From the NCBI GenBank assembly GCA_013400975.1, contig WBMZ01002902.1:62001-126000 (forward strand): a DNA stretch of 64,000 bases, given 5' to 3'. The notes beneath the pieces were generated by a model. That model did no database searches and had not been told where the DNA came from. It saw nothing but the letters and a program-made list of their open reading frames with translations. This document shows, in pieces, positions 63,940 to 64,000 of the stretch (position 1 is the first letter of the stretch; each line of letters starts with the position of its first letter). The DNA comes from Atrichornis clamosus. Taxonomy: Eukaryota > Chordata > Aves > Passeriformes > Menuridae. Made by a program: the position numbers and the translations under genes.

Positions 63940-64000
63940 TGCAGTGGGCAGTCCACCAACAGCTGTCCCATCCCTCGCTGGGAACCAGGATTTCTTTCCC

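Larger units (their letters stand above)
58402..64000 (+). other. KCNG4: KCNG4 intron after the first coding exon (runs off the window)
   Basis: The intron starts with GTAAGTAAG. No ORF to the window edge contains S2-S6 or the pore signature, so the second coding exon lies further right. The sequence is AT-leaning and mostly unique, with no recognised CR1. Small simple repeats occur at 63423-63435 and 63913-63939. Reading through the donor stays open for 30 codons to a TGA at 58492-58494; the first AATAAA after that is at 59066-59071, with another at 59154-59159. An unrelated nested gene cannot be excluded, but none was recognised on either strand. Confidence 0.8.

Noticed and set aside
1..64000. 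tRNA, rRNA, snRNA, CRISPR arrays, viral or transposase genes
   Set aside because: No B-box-like tRNA pattern, snRNA signature, spaced direct-repeat array, or reverse transcriptase/integrase motif was seen on either strand by eye. A covariance-model and translated search would settle this.

Overview
The window looks like avian nuclear DNA, and a songbird or related neognath is plausible. It is AT-leaning, sparsely repetitive vertebrate sequence. The only interspersed repeats I recognise are three truncated 3' ends of CR1 LINEs, the typical bird retroposon. I see no prokaryotic or viral gene organisation, operon, CRISPR array, tRNA or rRNA.

The only protein-coding gene I can support is at the right end on the + strand: KCNG4 (Kv6.4), an electrically silent modulatory voltage-gated potassium channel subunit. 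Its first coding exon (57602-58401, ATG at 57652) encodes 250 residues: the N-terminus, the T1 tetramerisation domain and the S1 helix. It ends at a strong phase-0 splice donor. A likely untranslated upstream exon ends at a donor at 56747/56748, and the 854-bp intron between them closes at a good acceptor (57600-57601). A seven-codon upstream ORF lies in the leader, in frame with the main ORF and separated from it by one TGA and 12 nt. The rest of the channel (S2-S6, the pore and the C-terminus) is not in the window, so the following intron is longer than 5.5 kb.

The left ~56 kb holds no recognisable coding exon on either strand. It is a long intergenic or intronic tract containing a few compositional features: CpG-rich patches at about 1.93-2.42, 11.65-11.85 and 27.72-28.13 kb (the last is the best small CpG island); CR1 fragments at 5.02-5.25 (-), 36.40-36.64 (+) and 38.88-39.15 kb (+); homopolymer tracts near 26.5, 48.4 and 52.8 kb; and a pyrimidine-rich run near 33.5 kb. 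In mammals KCNG4 lies, as I recall, head-to-head with WFDC1 across a large gap. I looked for WFDC1 WAP-domain coding sequence on the - strand and found none, so if synteny holds WFDC1 lies left of the window.

I found no convincing new biological system. The points most worth checking are the KCNG4 leader (in-frame uORF), the possible truncated T1-S1 product from intron retention, and the orphan CpG island in the upstream desert. CpG counts and boundaries were made by eye and are approximate.
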